Assembly (NCBI GenBank): GCA_017871115.1
Contig: JAFCIZ010000003.1
Span: 435,001-499,000 of the forward strand
DNA: 64,000 bases
Source of the DNA: Cunninghamella blakesleeana
Lineage: Eukaryota; Mucoromycota; Mucoromycetes; Mucorales; Cunninghamellaceae
Reading direction: 5' to 3'
The position numbers were made by a program, and so were the translations under genes. The notes under the pieces were generated by a model. That model did not search any database and was not told the origin of the DNA. It saw only the letters and a program-made list of their open reading frames with translations. Every line of letters starts with the position of its first letter. Positions within the stretch are counted from its first letter, which is position 1. Below are positions 62,235-64,000 of this stretch, in pieces.

Positions 62235-62860
62235 ATGGTAACTCCTGCCGTTAAGCACACCATTGTGAAGAAGCGCACTGCTACCTTCAAGCGTCACCAA
62301 TCTAACCGCTTCATGCGTGTCGGTGTATGTATCTATTTTTTTTTTCAAATAAATAATAATAAGAGGAAGAAAGAATATAAGATTCCATATATTAAAAATA
62401 AAACAATCAACAACGATAGCAATAGCAGCAACAATATCATTATTATTTTTATTATTATTTTTGGAAGGAAAATATGGATAATAAAATAAAATTAAAGGAT
62501 AAATTAATGAAAAACTGACAATAAACGTATTATTATTTTTTGATATATAAATAGGAATCCTGGAGAAAACCAAAGGGTATTGACAGTCGTGTCCGTCGTC
62601 GATTCAAGGGTCAAGCCCCTATGCCCAAGATTGGTTATGGATCAGCCAAGAAGACCCGTCATATGTTACCCAACGGTTTCCGTAAATTCAGCGTTTCCAA
62701 TGTTAAGGAACTTGAATTATTATTAATGCATAACCGTTCTTATGCTGCTGAAATTGCTCATAACGTTTCTTCCAAGAAGCGCATTGAAATCGTTGAACGT
62801 GCTGCTCAACTTAATGTCAAGGTTATCAATGCTGGTGGTCGTCTTAGATCTCAAGAATAA
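62235..62860 (+). CDS. RPL32: 60S ribosomal protein eL32
   Basis: Structural protein of the large ribosomal subunit. Two exons (62235..62324, 62555..62860), 396 nt, 131 residues, the usual length. The sequence [20 protein letters not shown], then [20 protein letters not shown] and [38 protein letters not shown], is typical eL32. Codon use differs from neighbours: many C-ending codons (GTC, GGC-type choices), as expected for a highly expressed gene. One 230-bp intron near the 5' end, as often in fungal RP genes. Confidence 0.98.
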
Positions 62861-63371
62861 ATAAAATAATAATGTATATTTGATTTTTTATTTTACTTCA
62901 TTAATTATTCTTGCTTCTTTTTTTTTTTTTTAGTAGAAAAAAAATAAAAATATAACAAAAAACGATAATGATCCATTCGCCTATTATTCCAATACAATTT
63001 TTATTTTATAGATATATAAATATATATATTATTATTATTATTATGTATATTATGTATATTATTATATGGGACAGAAAATAGATTTTAAAAAAGGATATTA
63101 TATACTAAAGTGATTAATTTTAATTGTTGTTAAATATATATATAAAACAAAAAAAATAATAATAAAATATATATACATGAAAAGGGGAATAGGAGATGGG
63201 GAGAGAAAGGAAAAGAGGAGAGAAAAGAAAAGATTTGGAATCATTGGATTATATTTTTAAATATACACACATGTCACTGTTGTTTGTTAAAAAAAAAAAA
63301 ATAGAGGAGAGGGAAAGAAAAAAAAGGAACATATATTAAAGTATAAAATATACACTATCTCCATTTCCCAC
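62861..63371. other. Convergent 3' spacer
   Basis: About 510 bp between eL32 (+) and the FHA-RING gene (-). AT-rich with A/G-rich patch 63180-63240; presumed 3' UTRs. Nothing else seen. Confidence 0.65.
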
Positions 63372-64000
63372 TTATTGATTATCCACCTCCACCTCCAGAT
63401 TACTGATTCTTCGGCACAAAGGACATTCAAAATTGTCTAATTGATCTAATAATGGTTTACAGCATTTAAAATGAAATAAATGTTGACAAGGTGTAACAAA
63501 AATGGCTTGATTGGGTGCCAATTTATATAAACATATACAACATTCATCCATTCTAATAATTCATTAATATATATAATAAAAAATAAAATAAAATTAAATT
63601 AATCGTAAAACAATAATAATAATAACCTTGTGGAGATAGCGATTAGGAGAAAAGAGTATATTCCACGTTTTTTTATTTTTTTTTATTCTTTTATTTTTTA
63701 ATATATATTAATGTGATTTAAACTTACTGATAACAATTAATCTGTGGAGAATAAGATATATGAATTCGCATACTAATACTTCGATATTTATCTATATAAA
63801 TGTATATATGATTTAAAAATAAGCATATATGCATATTAATACTGTGCATTTTATTTCACTTTATTTTATTTTTTTTTTTAAAAAAAAAGAAACTAAAAAT
63901 ATCAGATACGTCTATTAATATATATATAAAAGTTTTTATTTACCAGTAATCCCCCCATGATAATTTGTCCCAAATCTTAATAGATCACCATTTTTTAGTA
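63372..64000 (-). CDS. Dma1-like FHA-RING E3 ubiquitin ligase, N-terminus outside window
   Basis: Dma1/Chf-type ligases bind phosphothreonine through an FHA domain and ubiquitinate via a RING, acting in the spindle checkpoint and septation. Three exons are visible: the end of the FHA domain, LKNGDLLRFGTNYHGGITD, then KYRSISMRIHISYS, then the RING with ECCICLYKLAP, PCQHLFHFKC, FECPLCRR (C3H2C3). The stop TAA is at 63372. The LKxGDxxxxGxxYxGG stretch is the closing FHA strand of Dma1. The start and the rest of FHA lie beyond 64000, so the CDS is partial. Confidence 0.9.

Overview
The window is a gene-rich piece of nuclear DNA from a fungus. It is extremely AT-rich, with long A/T runs and microsatellites. 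Genes are split by many short GT-AG introns (roughly 60-200 bp), proteins carry long Asn, Ser and Asp runs, and gene content points to an early-diverging (zygomycete-type, probably Mucoromycota) fungus. The clues are an E2F transcription factor and a JMJD6-type oxygenase (both usually missing in Dikarya), a GDP-L-fucose synthase, and a CC2D1/Lgd protein. A CoQ-distribution kinase and a mitochondrial carrier imply respiring mitochondria, which argues against anaerobic gut fungi. The species assignment is inference; no rRNA or organelle marker is present.

Layout. 1-534: 3' end of a TPR-like gene. 1.0-4.3 kb (-): divergent, apparently intact eEF2 paralogue. 4.4-6.8 kb: gene-poor DNA with decayed coding fragments. 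6.8-8.8 kb (-): JMJD6-like oxygenase. 9.0-10.7 kb (-): ZADH2/PTGR3-type reductase. 12.2-13.1 kb (-): unknown coiled-coil protein. 13.7-14.7 kb (-): E2F. 15.6-17.5 kb (-): two-finger C2H2 factor. 19.4-20.9 kb (+): GDP-L-fucose synthase. 21.2-21.9 kb (-): unknown acidic-tailed protein. 23.2-25.1 kb (-): mitochondrial carrier. 25.9-27.5 kb (-): unknown low-complexity protein. 28.0-31.9 kb (-): Bem3-like PX-PH-RhoGAP. 32.7-35.3 kb (-): ABC1/ADCK2-Cqd1 kinase-like protein. 36.7-37.5 kb (-): Kre9/Knh GPI protein. 37.5-40.8 kb: gene-poor. 40.9-41.7 kb (+): Ctr copper transporter. 42.1-45.2 kb (-): Nup49/58 FG nucleoporin. 45.6-46.5 kb (-): WW protein. 48.0-48.8 kb (-): LSm7. 49.1-51.3 kb (+): archaeal-type phosphoglycerate mutase. 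51.6-52.8 kb (-): HMG-box factor. 53.2-56.4 kb (-): NOL8/Nop8 RRM protein. 56.7-60.3 kb (+): CC2D1/Lgd with a UBA domain. 60.5-61.1 kb (-): small unknown protein. 62.2-62.9 kb (+): ribosomal protein eL32. 63.4-64.0 kb (-): C-terminal part of a Dma1-like FHA-RING ligase.

The genes do not form a cluster or operon. They are mostly housekeeping functions (translation, ribosome and snRNP biogenesis, nuclear pore, ESCRT, cell polarity, cell wall, mitochondria). I see no transposon with an intact enzyme, no CRISPR array, no tRNA or rRNA gene, and no clear previously undescribed system. The most interesting points are the divergent eEF2 with an acidic insertion near switch I, the archaeal-type phosphoglycerate mutase, the UBA-DM14-C2 architecture, three micro-exons of 16-20 nt that each encode a functional motif or conserved core, the sense-strand pyrimidine tracts before start codons, and an unassigned GC-richer island at 18.36-18.46 kb.
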